Shown: piece by piece, positions 34,107 to 46,690 of the stretch | Layout: every line of letters starts with the position of its first letter | How positions within the stretch are numbered: the first letter of the stretch is position 1 | Assembly: GCA_019321725.1 (NCBI GenBank) | Contig: CM033107.1 | Coordinates: 26,093,445 to 26,157,444 of the forward strand | Direction: 5' to 3' | Length of the DNA stretch: 64,000 nt | Origin: Paulownia fortunei | Taxonomy: Eukaryota > Streptophyta > Magnoliopsida > Lamiales > Paulowniaceae | Program-made: the position numbers and the translations under genes | Notes under the pieces: model-generated | Database searches by the model: none | What the model was told of the DNA's origin: nothing | The model's input: only the letters and a program-made list of their open reading frames with translations

Positions 34107-36527
34107 AGGAAAGTGGTTTGATTGGTATGGTTGGATAAAAATTACGGTTTAATTGGAATTTTGCAATAATTTTCATAGGAGCTTTGACAGAAGTTGGCAT
34201 TGAACTGACATTTAAGGGCTTTTTTGGATTTAATGAGTTTTATAGTCCCAACGGTCACATATTAAGCAAATTTAAATTAAATTTCTGGAAAGATGTAATT
34301 GTTTTGTTGTTCTTGTTTGTTTGAGTTGGAATGACTTGGCAAATTGTTTTTACGTTAATTATTTCTTATAAAACTAATTAATGGTGGCTGTTTTAGGACA
34401 GTTGGACACACCAGGATAGTGGACAATCCAGCATCATAGTAATTAGTTGGTTGATTTTGTTTCTTCCACTTGCTTTAGTCATGCTCTTTTTGTATTTTAA
34501 TCTCCTATCACACACAGAAAATTATATCATCTTAAAATAAATTTAATGAAGAATTATTTTAGCAGTTAAAGTTGAGCTTATTTTAGAGGTTTTGGATTCA
34601 AGTTACATTTTTTTTAATCTAATTGTGATGTCCCGATAATGTGCACCAATTGTGTACGTATACGTGTGTGACTATATGCAAATGTATGGTATAATGCATA
34701 TTCAATGCACACTATCGTATGTAATATCTACAATATCCAATATAATATAAAATGAATGGAATTGAATTTAAATTTAAGAGAAATATACTTTAATAAAGTG
34801 ATCAAACTCTCACAAATTCACTTTAATAACAGTTTACAACGAGCTTTTTTTTAATTTAATTTAATTTTTTTTTTTTTTTCTGGTATGGTACAAGAGAAGC
34901 TTAAAGCTTGGACATGATCTTCCTCCCAAACCTTCTCCTCATCCTTGTATGTATCAATTTGCTTTGTCAGAGGATGTTAGAACCCATAAGTCCCAAATCC
35001 AGGGCCCTACACCTTTGACAAAAAGTTCATTTATGGCGTCGACGTTTGCGAGGTGATTAAGGAGAGAAATTGGTCTCGCAAAGCAGATGGGCACATAATT
35101 AATGTATCATATTTTAAAGTTCAAACCAACAATATAAATGTAGACATTAATGCAATTGGCATTATCAGACCTCTTAACTCCTCACATGCCGTCCAAAGAA
35201 TTAAGAATAAACAGGGGAATTCCGGTGTGAAATAAATATTTCCATGAAAACAACATCAAAATGTTATTTTTTAATTTAAACTTATTAAACAACAATTACT
35301 TATTTTAACCTCCAAAACACACTGGAACAATTAACTAACTTTGTCTACTTGACAAATGTGATTCGAATTCTCAGTTTTAATTTGATATTTTATTTTATAT
35401 TACATATTGTAAATATATAATAAATATATAAAATATTGAATTATATATACTTGACCTATATATGTAAAGTAAAACATTAAATGAAATATCGAATTGGATA
35501 GAAAACCCGAATTGTAGTACACATTTACTCTAATTTGATGTTTCATTCCATATTTCACTTTACAAATACACGTTAAGTATATAAAATATTTTTTTGAATT
35601 TATATTTAGTTTGAATCATACAAACTTAACGTATATAATAAAATACTAAATTAAAATAAAAGATTGAAATTCACTGTAGTATTTGTTTTGTTCTCATGCT
35701 TAACCATCTATACTAATAATTACTACTAACTCTTTTAAATAAGCATTTCCAAAGATTGTTTATTTACATGTGCTAATATTAAAAATATTACTCGTATTAA
35801 AAGGTCAACTGAACAAATCCTTGTCACAACGCACAAGCAACATCGTTTAGCAATTATTAAATGACATTTTCCTTGCTAATAGTAATCAATTTCATAATTA
35901 AGTACAGGCTACGAGACAGTATCTTAATATTTAGATGTATAAAACTTACTATTATAAATAAGTTAAACAGTTAAAATCTTTCTCGGAAGACATTTCTAAT
36001 TCCAAATCTGATAGGTACTGTTTAAAACTTGACCATTCATCGAGAATCTAGCCTGTTAAGGTAGACTAGAAAGTAGAAACTCTAGACAGCACACCAAATC
36101 CAACAGCTAAGCAGTCAATAAACTCGTTGAATTTACTTCTAAACTTTATTAAGCTTAATTAATTTTTAATCATCTGAAAAATAATAGAACCCCTCAACTC
36201 AAATTTATAAAAGAATGGTTATAACATGAAATTATGATTTTTTTCATTTTATATTATAGAGTGCATCCGTGGATGTAATAAAAGATGTTATGAGTATGTA
36301 ATAGAAAAGACAACGAGCAGGTCAATCTTGCATACCCACAAAGGTCTTGAGAAGGCTGCTTCTTTATATGAAACCCCTAAAGCAAGAAGACTTTGGATAA
36401 ATAAAATCAACCAAGCCTCGAACTTCCAAGAAGGAAAAGCCACCTCTTCATCAAGATTGCATCTCTGTGTCTTTGGCTCACTTTTTTAATCAAGAACATC
36501 TGGTTTAAACATTGAAGAGAGAGAAAC

Positions 36528-36531
<4 letters not shown>

Positions 36532-36561
<30 letters not shown>
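36532..36561 (+). repeat. (GA)n microsatellite in the kinase 5' leader
   Basis: About 15 AG units lie some 250 bases upstream of the start codon of the kinase gene, next to further GAGAGA. GA runs near plant transcription starts are potential BPC/GAGA-factor sites; this is an inference. Confidence 0.8.
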
Positions 36562-36564
<3 letters not shown>

Positions 36565-36806
36565 GGTTGGGGGCTAACACCTAACTTGAAGAGACAGAAA
36601 ACAACAAATTCAGAGGATTCACATTAGATCTGGGGCTGGTAATGAAGTTTGCTCATTTCATTTAAGCCCCTGAGCTGAGCAAATTTTTTTTTCTTTGTGC
36701 ATGTGTTAGAAAAAAGAAATGAATTCTTGGTTTGAATTTGTGAGTTGTTTCCTTAAGCTATAACAGGAAATTGAGTTTTATTTTTGGTGGATTTTCAGGG
36801 ATTCTG

Positions 36807-39800
36807 ATGGGGATTTGCTTGAGCAACCAGATAAAGGCTGAGAGCACTTTTCATACTGGTACAGGTACATTCTGAATCATCTTTCACCTTTTTCTTTTAT
36901 TGATTTAAAGTGAGGAAAATGAAACCTTTTTGCTGAGAAATGAATCATAAGTTTGAAATATTATTCCTTTTCAATTTACTGAAGATGTTTTAGTTTTTTA
37001 ACTGTGGGGATTCCAACCATTGGCAAATCTTGTTACCATTTTTTCTTCTTTTTTTTTGTTCTTTTGTGATGATATCTGGCTGTTGTACTAAAATTTGTGA
37101 CAGCCTCTGTGAAGCCCTTTGTTTGTCATAATTTATATGAATTTTAGCGCTTTTATGGCTTGTTGATTCCATATTATATACCATCCAGTAGTATGTCTGC
37201 TCTTTGCCATATCTTCTAATTGTTTATATGAATGGAATTCTGAAGCTGGAATTGAAATTACAATTTCATCTGCTCTGCATATTAAATTTGTGATTTTACT
37301 GAAGTTGGATATTCAACCGGCCTGAAAAAAAAGGGGAAAAAAACGCTAGTTATGGTATTTGAGCATGCAAATCCTGCACATGAGATTCTCTCATCAATGG
37401 TTTCCATTCATAGGCAACTAAATATCTTGCATACCGTAGTATAGTATGGATTTTTGTAAAAGAAATACCTACCTCCAACTTGTTTTTTCGTACATGATTT
37501 TTGTGCATGAAGATCTCATTCTTAAAAATCTACAATTCATTTGTTTCCATAGATTTGTGAAAGGATTTGGTAATGTCAGTGCTGGTAGTCTTCGAATTGT
37601 GGTAATGATCTCATTGACTACTCTTAATTCTTGACCCCTGCTGGATTATAGATGTAGGTGTGACTTCGTCTAAAATGGTCAGTGGAGATGGGACTGAGTT
37701 AAGTAATTCAAGCAGCAAGAGTTCTTCAACATCTGTGCCTCCAACTCCTAGAAGTGAAGGTGAAATACTGCAGTCCTCAAACTTGAAAAGCTTCACATTT
37801 GGTGAACTTAAGGCAGCCACAAGAAACTTTCGTCCGGACAGCGTAATAGGGGAAGGCGGTTTTGGTTCTGTTTTCAAAGGCTGGATTGATGAGCATTCAC
37901 TTGCGGCATCAAGGGCTGGGTCTGGTATGGTAATAGCTGTTAAGAGGCTAAACCAAGAGGGGTGGCAGGGACACAAGGAATGGTTGGTATGTAAAACCTT
38001 TCACTTCTTTAAACTTTTTTACTGGAAGGAAGTCAGTTTGGTTGTTTGAACTTTATTCTGCATGCATGTACAGTTAGTAAAATGTATCACAGAGTGGAAG
38101 ATTCCTATTTCTGCGGAGTTTAATTAACGATATTGTCATTTAATTTCTCTCTGTATCTACTTATGAGGCAATTATTGCACATATACCTAACTAAATCATT
38201 TCTGTCACTTGATTTTGCATGACATTTGATGATATGGGAAATTGACAAAATCTATTTCATGCAGTCGTTAACGTAGTTCCAACAATGATATAAGTTCAGG
38301 GATTTCGTGTTTTCCAAACACTCCTATTGCTGTGGTGGCAAACATGCTTAGAGGGGTAGCTCGTGTTTTTCCACATGTGAACTTCACCTTTTTATTGATG
38401 TGCTTCTTTTGGATTAACAGGCAGAAATCAACTATCTGGGGCAGCTGCGTCATCCTAATCTTGTCAAATTGATTGGTTACTGCTTAGAGGATGACCACAG
38501 ACTTTTGGTCTATGAGTTCATGCCGAAGGGTAGCATGGAGAATCACCTATTCAGGAGTGAGTTCAGCATTATCTGCTAGTGATTGCCTACATAATAATGT
38601 CTGTAAATAGCTTGCTCCCATAGGGAATATATTTGCTCTAGAAATTAGAACCTACTTGAGAATCTATTGATAGATTGGTTTCATGTTGAACTAGGAGGTT
38701 CTTACTTCCAGCCACTTTCCTGGAGCCTAAGATTGAAAATTGCTCTTGGTGCTGCAAGGGGGCTTGCCTTTCTTCATAGTGATGAAGCAAAAGTAATTTA
38801 TCGGGACTTCAAGACTTCTAATATTCTGCTTGATTCGGTATGTACCTTCATAAGCATATGCTGCGCTTGCTTTACACCTTCACTGTTTGAAGTTTATTTT
38901 CGTTTTGTGGAGACTTCCAGTTGATTAGTTGGTTATCTTGCTGTTTTTTGTTGATTCTTAATTAACAGAACTACAATGCCAAACTTTCTGATTTTGGGTT
39001 GGCCAGGGATGGGCCAACTGGTGATAAGAGTCATGTCTCCACTAGAGTCATGGGAACTTATGGATATGCAGCTCCAGAGTATCTATCCACAGGTATAGAG
39101 GACATTTAATTCCATCGTTAAGTTCATTAGAAGATTTTGCATCCATGCTTGTGCACTTTGATCAATCCTTGAAATCTCCTGCCTTGCATCCACATTTTCT
39201 GTGGTCAATGTAGGGTTTCTTGCTAAAGGAAGTAACTATGTTGTTTCTCCTAAAAAAATTGCTACCTGAATTTCCTTCAATTCTGAGCCTTGCTCCTTCC
39301 TTGTGTATGTTGTGTCTGAATAAACAGGTTAAGCATCATTTGATGCCATTCTTCAAGTATTTTAAAATATTAAGGGGTTGTTTAAGTTTACCAATGAAGT
39401 GTGTGTGTGTGTGTAAGGGGCTGTTACACTTGGGAAACTGTCTTTACCTAAAGTTTTAAGTAATAAATGGAACCCAGTTGAGATTCAGTCCGGATCCTGT
39501 ATTGTTTCATTTGGTATGTTATCTCGTGTTTCATTTTACTTGATGTCATCAATATACACGGCGTGTATTGGTAAAATGAAACACAAATAGAATACCAAAT
39601 TGTAATAGAAGATCCAAATTGGTTGATTGGTTGAGATTGTATATAGATGTTCACTTATGCTCTGTATTTTTTTCCCCTTTTAGTTGAATGAAAATAAAAT
39701 TGATTTTTTAAGAAAATTTTGGTCATTAAGAACTTCTGCAGGTGCTTACTTTATAAATCACTATGGTCATTACAATCATCTTCTTCAATGGGATTCTAGG

Positions 39801-40517
39801 GAATGTTATAGATTCCCTTCTGGAAACAGAAGAAAGCAAAGTCCTCTTGGATAAGTATCTTTGCAATGCAAAGGCAATTAAATTATGAGTTAGCATGCGA
39901 TTGCTTCAGAAAAGGCATGTGACGCTGCAAGAAACATTGGCTTTTATCTGCTGGCTTTACTCATGAGTAGTGAAATTATTGGATTTTTTCATTTTAAGTA
40001 TCAATTTATTTTTAATTTGCCGATGATATTGTCCTAACAAACCAATTTTCATTGGTGGGAAGGTCATTTAACTGCCAAGAGCGATGTATACAGCTTTGGT
40101 GTTGTTCTTCTAGAGATTTTGTCTGGTAAGAAAGCAATAGACAAGAATCGTCCATCAGGGGAACATAATCTGGTTGAGTGGGCAAAGCCTTACCTGACCA
40201 ACAAACGTAGAATTTTTCGTGTTCTGGATGCCCGCCTTGAAGGCCAGTATTCATTGGGTCAAGCTGTGAAGGCAGCTAACCTTGCTCTTCAATGCCTAAG
40301 CATGGATGCCAGGTCAAGGCCGAATATGGATGAGGTGGTAACAGCTTTAGAGCAGCTCCAGGACTCAAAGGACACTTCAAAAAATGATCAAAAGCATCAC
40401 CAGTTTAATAGACATAGCCAAACAGATAGTAGACCTAAGTCCTGCAGGAGCAGTGCTGAAGAAACACGTAAAGCAACGACTTACCCCAGACCTTCGGCCT
40501 CAGCTCTTTATGCATGA
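36807..40517 (+). CDS. Receptor-like cytoplasmic kinase, subfamily VII (PBL9/APK1-like)
   Basis: Exons 36807-36864, 37652-37986, 38421-38556, 38695-38837, 38969-39092 and 40063-40517 join in correct phase to 416 residues. The N-terminus MGICLS has Gly2 for myristoylation and Cys4 for palmitoylation, which predicts plasma-membrane attachment. The kinase domain has the glycine loop GEGGFGSV (86-93), lysine 117 in IAVK, catalytic loop YRDFKTSN (Asp214), DFG at 232-234, an activation segment with Ser248-Thr249 in HVSTRVMGT, and APE at 259-261. It is an RD kinase and complete. The C-terminal tail is Ser/Lys-rich and ends [11 protein letters not shown], as in APK1A/PBL9-type members, which are close to it also in the [17 protein letters not shown] segment. 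Family members relay signals from immune and developmental receptor kinases; the substrate here is unknown. The acceptor of the last exon (GTGGGAAG|GT) lacks a pyrimidine tract, but family conservation supports it. Confidence 0.95.
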
Positions 40518-43500
40518 ACTTCCTTGGTTTAATGGCGAACTTATTTCCCAAGTGCAGGAGCAATGGCCTGTACTTAATCTATATCTCCGAAGCTTGTACA
40601 GTATTTTCTTTATCTTTTTCTTTTTTATGTATTTGGTAATGCATGCATTATTAGTTTTCTATAGAGTTATGAGCAGCTTTCGAGTTGATGGTTTTCAAGC
40701 TATCTGAAAATGTTGTAGCATCTTTGAGCTCCATTTTGGCGATGTGGGAACTGTAATTTGTCAAAAAGAGAGAAAAAAAATCAAGATGTTTGCTATTGCT
40801 TATTTGTCTGAAGAAATCTAGTTAATCAAAGTTAAAAAGCTTTGTTATTATGCCTCTTGTCTTTGTGTTGTTGGCTGTACCATGGCTATGGAGTAGCTGA
40901 TGTGGTTCATACGACATCATACCTGGTCGTCAAGGGTTGAGAGTAAATTCAATGCTGAGGTGGTTCTTACTATCATTCAAACACGTAGTTATCTTGCTTA
41001 AATAAAAATTAGAATATAGACTATAAACAAAGAACAAAATGCCAAATGAATGGAGTTATTTACATTTGTTTTGAGGAGAGTTATGTTTCAGTGATAGGGT
41101 GCATAATATTTAGACATATTGGACCTATGTACGTGAAGCTTAAATTTGTCAATATGAATCTTGCTAATATTTATTGGATGTTTATCGATCACGCTAATAA
41201 GATCTCGTACATTTAACTCTATTGAGCTGGACGACTTAAGTCTACTGAAATGTACCCCTCAAGTCTCAAAAGTTTTTTGAATTGAAATTATATTTGGGTA
41301 CATCAATAAAACCTTTCCAAAATGGATACTTAAACCTTGCCCCTGATAGTGCCGTGAGTACCAACTCATTGTGCCTTGTCTCCTTTGACAAAACAAAACA
41401 ATCTTGACTAATTTAAGCTTTTTAAGGTGTTGATTTCATGCTACCAAAGACAGCAACGAGTTCGTTCTTTTCAACTTTATATAGTTTAACATATACTGTG
41501 GGAGTATGCAACAGGGTAGGACTCTGCTTTTCCTTTTTTTTTTTAAATATTATATATTATTGGTTAGCCTTTCAATCTTTTTTACATCCTTTTGATTTGG
41601 AAAGAATTGATTGATTAAATCATTCCAAGTGAATTAATTGCAATAGCTGCACAGAAAAATTAAATAAAAAACAAAAACAAAAAAATTAAAAGGGTGATAT
41701 AGAGCTTGCTCTTTGCTTTTTTATCTCTGTATTTTTTTATTTGGCATGCATAATGACAGTAGTAGGTCAGCCTAATTTGACTGTCTTAACTTCAACAGAG
41801 TTTTCCAAAATGGGAAGAATTAAAAAGAGCAAGACATGGACAATTACAATACTCTTACGAAATTTGAGACTTGAAATTAGTCTTAGCCCCAAATGGATTA
41901 GTAGTTAATCATAATATATCAAGAATCCAGTGTCTGAAAAAAGCATCAAATAGAAGATAATCAATAGAGCCATGATAAGGGTTTGTAAAACTAAGAGAAG
42001 TAGAAAACCCCTGCAGGTTGTCTTCATTCCTACAAAACTGAAGCCCCTCAGACTGGGTTCTTGTACACTGGGCCTTGAGGAAAAGACAAACTTGTTGCTG
42101 ATTAAGGCCTATTTGGGCGAGTTATCAATCATTGTGTTAGAAAAAGGAATCTCTTAGTCTTTACTTATTAAAAAAAAAAAAAAAAAACGAAATATCTTAA
42201 GTTAGTGGATGAAATTAAAACATTCTATTCAAGAAAAAGAAATCTAATTTTAAGTTAGGAACATCAGCAAACTATAAAAATACATTAATCTTCATAAATA
42301 TTAAACACAAGCATTAGAAATATATGCTACAGTACATTGTATTCCTTTTACATGTGATTAAAAACATTATTTTTATTTTTAGTCATTTAAAGTTAATTTC
42401 GATTTTACGAAACAATTCACGAGCAAGAGATACTACTAAGAAACATAATTTGCACTGAAATTGCAAAGTGTAGGTTTTGTAGTAAAAATTTGCATTTTTG
42501 AACTAGTAGTTGGCAAGCATACTATGCATGCTAGTTCAGGGAGAGTTGAAGCTTGACGCGCATATGGAGATTGTTCATGGTGTTTTTGAGTGCATTCTGC
42601 CATTCATAAATGTTGGTATAGATGGATAATCATGTTTGAAATTTGTACATGGAAATGGGATTGGTGATTCTTGGGATTTTCAGCCCAAGAAATCTTTTCT
42701 TGCCCATAGGCCATATCCCACACATTGTTTGTTTCTAGTTCTAATTATTTTTGAAATATTTACCAGATAAATAATACATTTACTATATGAATAATCGATA
42801 AATATTTCATAAAAAATAAGATATATAATCATCATTTAAATACTTAAAATATAATATCCTCTATTTCGCAACTTTCTCTTTTCTCCCTCGATTTTTACTC
42901 GCCATACTAGGCTTACCTAGTATGACTTACCCTTCCTTATGATTTGCGAATTATTGTACGGAAGCGAAATTTACCTAATACACAACTTCAAATAATGGTA
43001 GAGTGTTTTTCATCATAAAAACAAAAAAAAACTCTAAATTCAAGTGCATTACGATAAGCATGATTGCCCAACATTTTTATAGTTCCAAAAATACCCCAAC
43101 AAACACTTCAAAATTACAAAAATCAACACACTTTAAAGGAAAACAAAACATTTTCTCCATATATATATATATATATAGATGGCAATAACATTCCATTACA
43201 ATATAATTTGAAGCTGCGGGCTACATCAATTTTCCCTTGTCCTGCAGCCGCTTCAGCTTCCACACTTCTTTTTTCATCCTTTACTGACTTTTGTACTCAC
43301 CTTTTACCAGCGCCGACCAACACCACCAAAGTAACCAAAGAAAAATAAAAAAGGAAAAAGCTAAAAGTAGCTCACCCCATTCCAAAGTGGGAGAGGATCA
43401 AAAGTTAAAAAACCACACATCCATACTTTCTCTAATCCTGTAGCAATTCCTATTCTACTTTAATGATCCCACAATACCACAACATTTTTTCCCGAGAAAA

Positions 43501-43601
43501 AGAGGAAAAAAATATTGAAGCTGAGAGACCCTGAAAAGTAAGTCACAAATTTGAGAAATTTTTTATTCTACTCCAAAACACTATTTTTTTTTTTTTTAAC
43601 T
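40518..43601. other. Intergenic between the kinase and expansin genes
   Basis: The first ~300 bases are the kinase 3' untranslated region. The stretch 40880-41400 shows no coding content. 42780-43000 is AT-rich. A TA microsatellite lies at 43159-43177. The last several hundred bases are the 3' untranslated region of the minus-strand expansin gene. Confidence 0.4.
41970..42187 (+). other. Poly(A)-tailed segment, possible retroposed sequence
   Basis: A stretch of more balanced composition (CTGGGCCTTGAGGAAAAGAC and TTAAGGCCTATTTGGGCGAG) ends at TTACTTATT followed by about 18 A (42170-42187). That would fit a SINE, a LINE 3' end or a short processed transcript. I see no polymerase III boxes and no clear target duplication. 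Confidence 0.35.
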
Positions 43602-45524
43602 CTAGACCCGGAAATTTTTGCCCGTGAAAGTCTGGCCGAACTGCCAATTAGCTGGAGCCACGTTGATGGAAGTTGATGTCCGACGATCACTGGCAGTGAC
43701 TCGGAAGGACAAGGCCTGCCCCACAAGAACGGCATTGGATTGCCAATTTTGGCCCCAGTTGCGGCTCATGGCCAACCACTGTGTGTTCGTACCTTTGATA
43801 CTCACGCGCACGATGTCTCCCGCACCCGCCACGTTGGTGACCAGAACTAGGTTGAAGTAGCGGAAGCCGTTAATTGTGAATCTGATCCCGCCGACCTTTC
43901 TGCACGGCACCCTGCAAAACAAAAATTTGATAAAAAAAAATTAAGAATTTTATTGGATGCAGTTTTATTGGGTACTTTTCCACGGAAAATTTCATATATT
44001 TGGTTAGGACTATAAAGGCTCGTCGGTTATTTCCTGACATCCAATTGACTTAAATGCCCTCGGGAGAATAACCCAATGGTGCAAGTTGGTTGGCCCAATT
44101 AAGGTTGAAGGACAATAACCTTACGGGAAGTAGTGCAACAGCATTTCTGCTGTAGTGGACCACTCCTACTTTAGTTGCAACAATTAAAGAAACGTACGTG
44201 GGCATTTTAGTCAACTTGGGAAAATAGGGAAAAGGCCATGGTTGCCAACAGTGTCAGGAAAATGATGACCAGAGGCCAAAGTGGTCCATTCACATTAGTA
44301 AACAAACCGAAAAGCGCCTTAATAAGGCACGGACAAAGGGGATAGCAGGGATTCTGTTAGTAAACGACACCAAAATCTCAGCAGATTCTGGCAACTCGCA
44401 CCAGAAAATTAAAAGCCCCAATTTTCCAAAACAATTAAAATAATTGAAAGCCCATTAAAATCTGAAATCAGAGAACCAAAGAAAATAATAATAAAAGCCC
44501 GTTACAAACCGAAATCAAAATTCAAGACGCTTATTGGTTCTGCCATATGTGCGAGTAAAATGACCAAAAAAACCCTGATATATAAAATTATTGCAAAAGC
44601 CCATTAAATCTGACCCAAGAGAGAGAGCGGAAAAAGTAAAAGCCCATGAAGAAGATACCGAGAATTCATGCTGCCTTGGCTCCCTAGCAGTGAAATAACC
44701 AAAATGTCCTTTTAATAAAACATAAAATTATCGTGGAATCATGTTATGAAAGGTTTACCGCGAGAAAAGGACATTTCTGTCCAATAACAGTGACTGTCGC
44801 AGACTCGCAGTTACTAGACACTGTCTAAAGATTATACCCTCACGATTCTGTCGCCATTACCGAGGGAAACATCAACAAGTAAGAACTATTACAAATTAAG
44901 GTTAGAATAAACACATTTAACAAGTGTATTGTAAAGGGCAAAGCGTGGAAATTTTACCGGCGGAAGTTAACAGGGACGATGCCGGCGCGATACTGCGCAA
45001 TCTTAAGGAACATAGGCATGGCGAGATCAAAGTGTGTCCTAGGAGGGTTGCACCACCCGCCATTGTCATTAGGCAGGGCGAAGTTCGGCGGGCAGAAATT
45101 AGTGGCGGTAACCAGAATGGACGGGCTGCCCGGGTTGCACCACTTGGAGTCCTGCGCCTCGTCGCACTTGATCTCAAAACAGGCCCCACAGCTCAGTCCA
45201 TTGTTGAAGAGCGCGGTGCTTAGTGCTGCTGTGTTTACGCCGTAGCCTTGGCTGTACAAATTTCCGTACCCACAAGCACCACCTTAGAAAAAAACATAAA
45301 AATACACAGGTTTTAGTAACAGGGCTTTTGCATAAATTACATGATGAAAAGAGGGGGAATGGGTGGGTACCCATAGTGCCTGAGGCGTCGCTGCCGCCGT
45401 AGAAGGTGGCGTGCGCGGTTTGCCAGGGGCCTCCGGCGTAAACGCCGGGGATTCTGGCTTGAGCGGATGTCATAAAGCGGAGGATGCAGGAAATGCAAAG
45501 GAGCAACATCATTGCACCTACCAT
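43602..45524 (-). CDS. EXPA: Alpha-expansin
   Basis: Exons (minus strand) 45524-45371, 45282-44958 and 43911-43602 join in phase to 262 residues. Residues 1-23 form a signal peptide ending AQA before RIPGVY. The first domain is the six-stranded double-psi barrel related to family 45 glycosidases: [21 protein letters not shown], eight or more paired cysteines, GGWCNPP (the alpha-expansin insertion) and the HFD motif at 135-137. The second is the cellulose-binding family 63 domain, with aromatic residues in [19 protein letters not shown] and NWQFGQTF. The product is secreted to the wall and loosens cellulose-xyloglucan contacts in acid growth. Length and three-exon layout are typical. The second intron (1046 bases) is long and contains internal repeats. 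The residues are close to the EXPA1/4/6 kind, but I cannot name the exact member. A TATA-like ATAAGTAG on the minus strand lies near 45688. Confidence 0.96.
44405..44720 (-). repeat. Reiterated AAAAGCCC modules in expansin intron 2
   Basis: AAAGCCCATTAAA or AAAAGCCC recurs at about 44411, 44448, 44495, 44596 and 44638. Between them, two versions of a CCAAAA(T/A)(A/G)(T/C)CC - TATAAAATTATYG pattern (about 44563-44592 and 44700-44730) indicate a diverged ~130-base tandem duplication. Confidence 0.5.
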
Positions 45525-45827
45525 TTTGTTTTTCTCACTCTCTTGACTGTGGATTTGAATTTCTAAAGCTGTAGCTAGAGAGAGAGAAAGTGCAGTAAAG
45601 GGTGTGAGTGTGTTTAGAGAGAGAAATTGAAGGGTTTGGGGATTCGGGGCGAATGAGAAGCCGGGAGGAAGGTGAGGGGGCTACTTATGGTGGGAAGGAG
45701 GGCTACTGTCAAAGAGTGTCACGAAGGGCAGGGCCCGTAATTATTTCACCCTATTTAATGCTCGCATTTATTATTTTCTTTTAATGTTTTTCTTTATATG
45801 TAGAATTGGGATAGATTTTTTTTTATT

Positions 45828-45950
45828 CAAATCTAATTTTTATTAGATTGTATTAATTATACTTATTAAATGGTAATAAGTATAATGCATTAGATAATGC
45901 ACTATGATTTACCACAAAAAATCCTATCCAATAAGAATTAGACAATAATT
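45828..45950. mobile_element. Small MITE-like palindrome
   Basis: A perfect 13-base stem ATTATACTTATTA / TAATAAGTATAAT with a 5-base loop (45856-45886) sits inside a larger, looser palindrome. That larger palindrome has arms CAAATCTAATTTTTATTAGA and the complement of CCAATAAGAATTAGACAA. It lies just upstream of the expansin promoter. Target duplication not resolved. Confidence 0.4.
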
Positions 45951-46489
45951 AGAAAATGAAAACTATATATTAATTTGAGATTTTAACTCTAGTTTCTAAA
46001 ATTTGAAAAGCAAGAGGCAGAATAACAATTAAACCATGATGGAGTTTGAGAAACTTTTGCTCTTCAAGTTGTCCCAAATATAATAATAGGTGGCAATGGA
46101 GGACAATTAAGAGCATTTAAACCATTGTTTTCAAATTTCAAATGCAAGTACCCAAAAACAAAAAGCAAATGAAAGAGAAATAAAACAAAAACAACATTTT
46201 CTAAGGGGAAAGCCAGTGACAAGAAACTTGAATTAGGTTCTTCAATTGAATTCGGTAGGCCGCTAGTGCTTCCAAGTCTTTAACCAATCAGCAATTAAAT
46301 TCAAAAAATGGGTCGGGTTGGGTCAATTTGAGTATTCAAATAGCTAAAGCGAACCTGATAACAAATAGCACGTTAGGTTTATTAAAATGATCAATGGTTA
46401 AAATCATCTAATGTTTAACTCAAGTTGAAAATAAAAAATGATCGATAGGTCAATACGAATAAATTAATATAAAAAAATAATTCGTAATA

Positions 46490-46690
46490 TTTGTAGGTAT
46501 GTTTTCACTGTGCTGTACATGTATTATTTTCAAGATCAATGATTGTAAATTCGAATAAAATGTCTTCACGTTATTTGTAGGGATGTTTTCACGTGCACTG
46601 CACATACCTTCACGTGTCATTTTCATATTGGATCTTAATTTATATTATTCTCAAAATCAATAATTGTAAATTTAGATAAAATCCAACTCG
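46490..46690 (+). repeat. Imperfect tandem duplication (~110 bp)
   Basis: ATTTGTAGGTATGTTTTCAC with AATGATTGTAAATTCGAATAAAAT is followed by ATTTGTAGGGATGTTTTCACGTG with AATAATTGTAAATTTAGATAAAAT. The second unit has a short insertion containing repeated CACGTG-like words. Confidence 0.65.

Larger units (their letters stand above)
31923..36500. other. Intergenic between AS1 and the kinase gene
   Basis: AT-rich DNA with two poly(G) runs and one MITE (listed separately). Short fragments near 33185-33310 and 33880-34030 are less AT-rich but have no recognisable coding content. 35380-35650 is very AT-rich with repeated TTTGATRTTTYATT and TATATAA phrases. The last ~200 bases are probably promoter and leader of the kinase gene. 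Confidence 0.4.
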
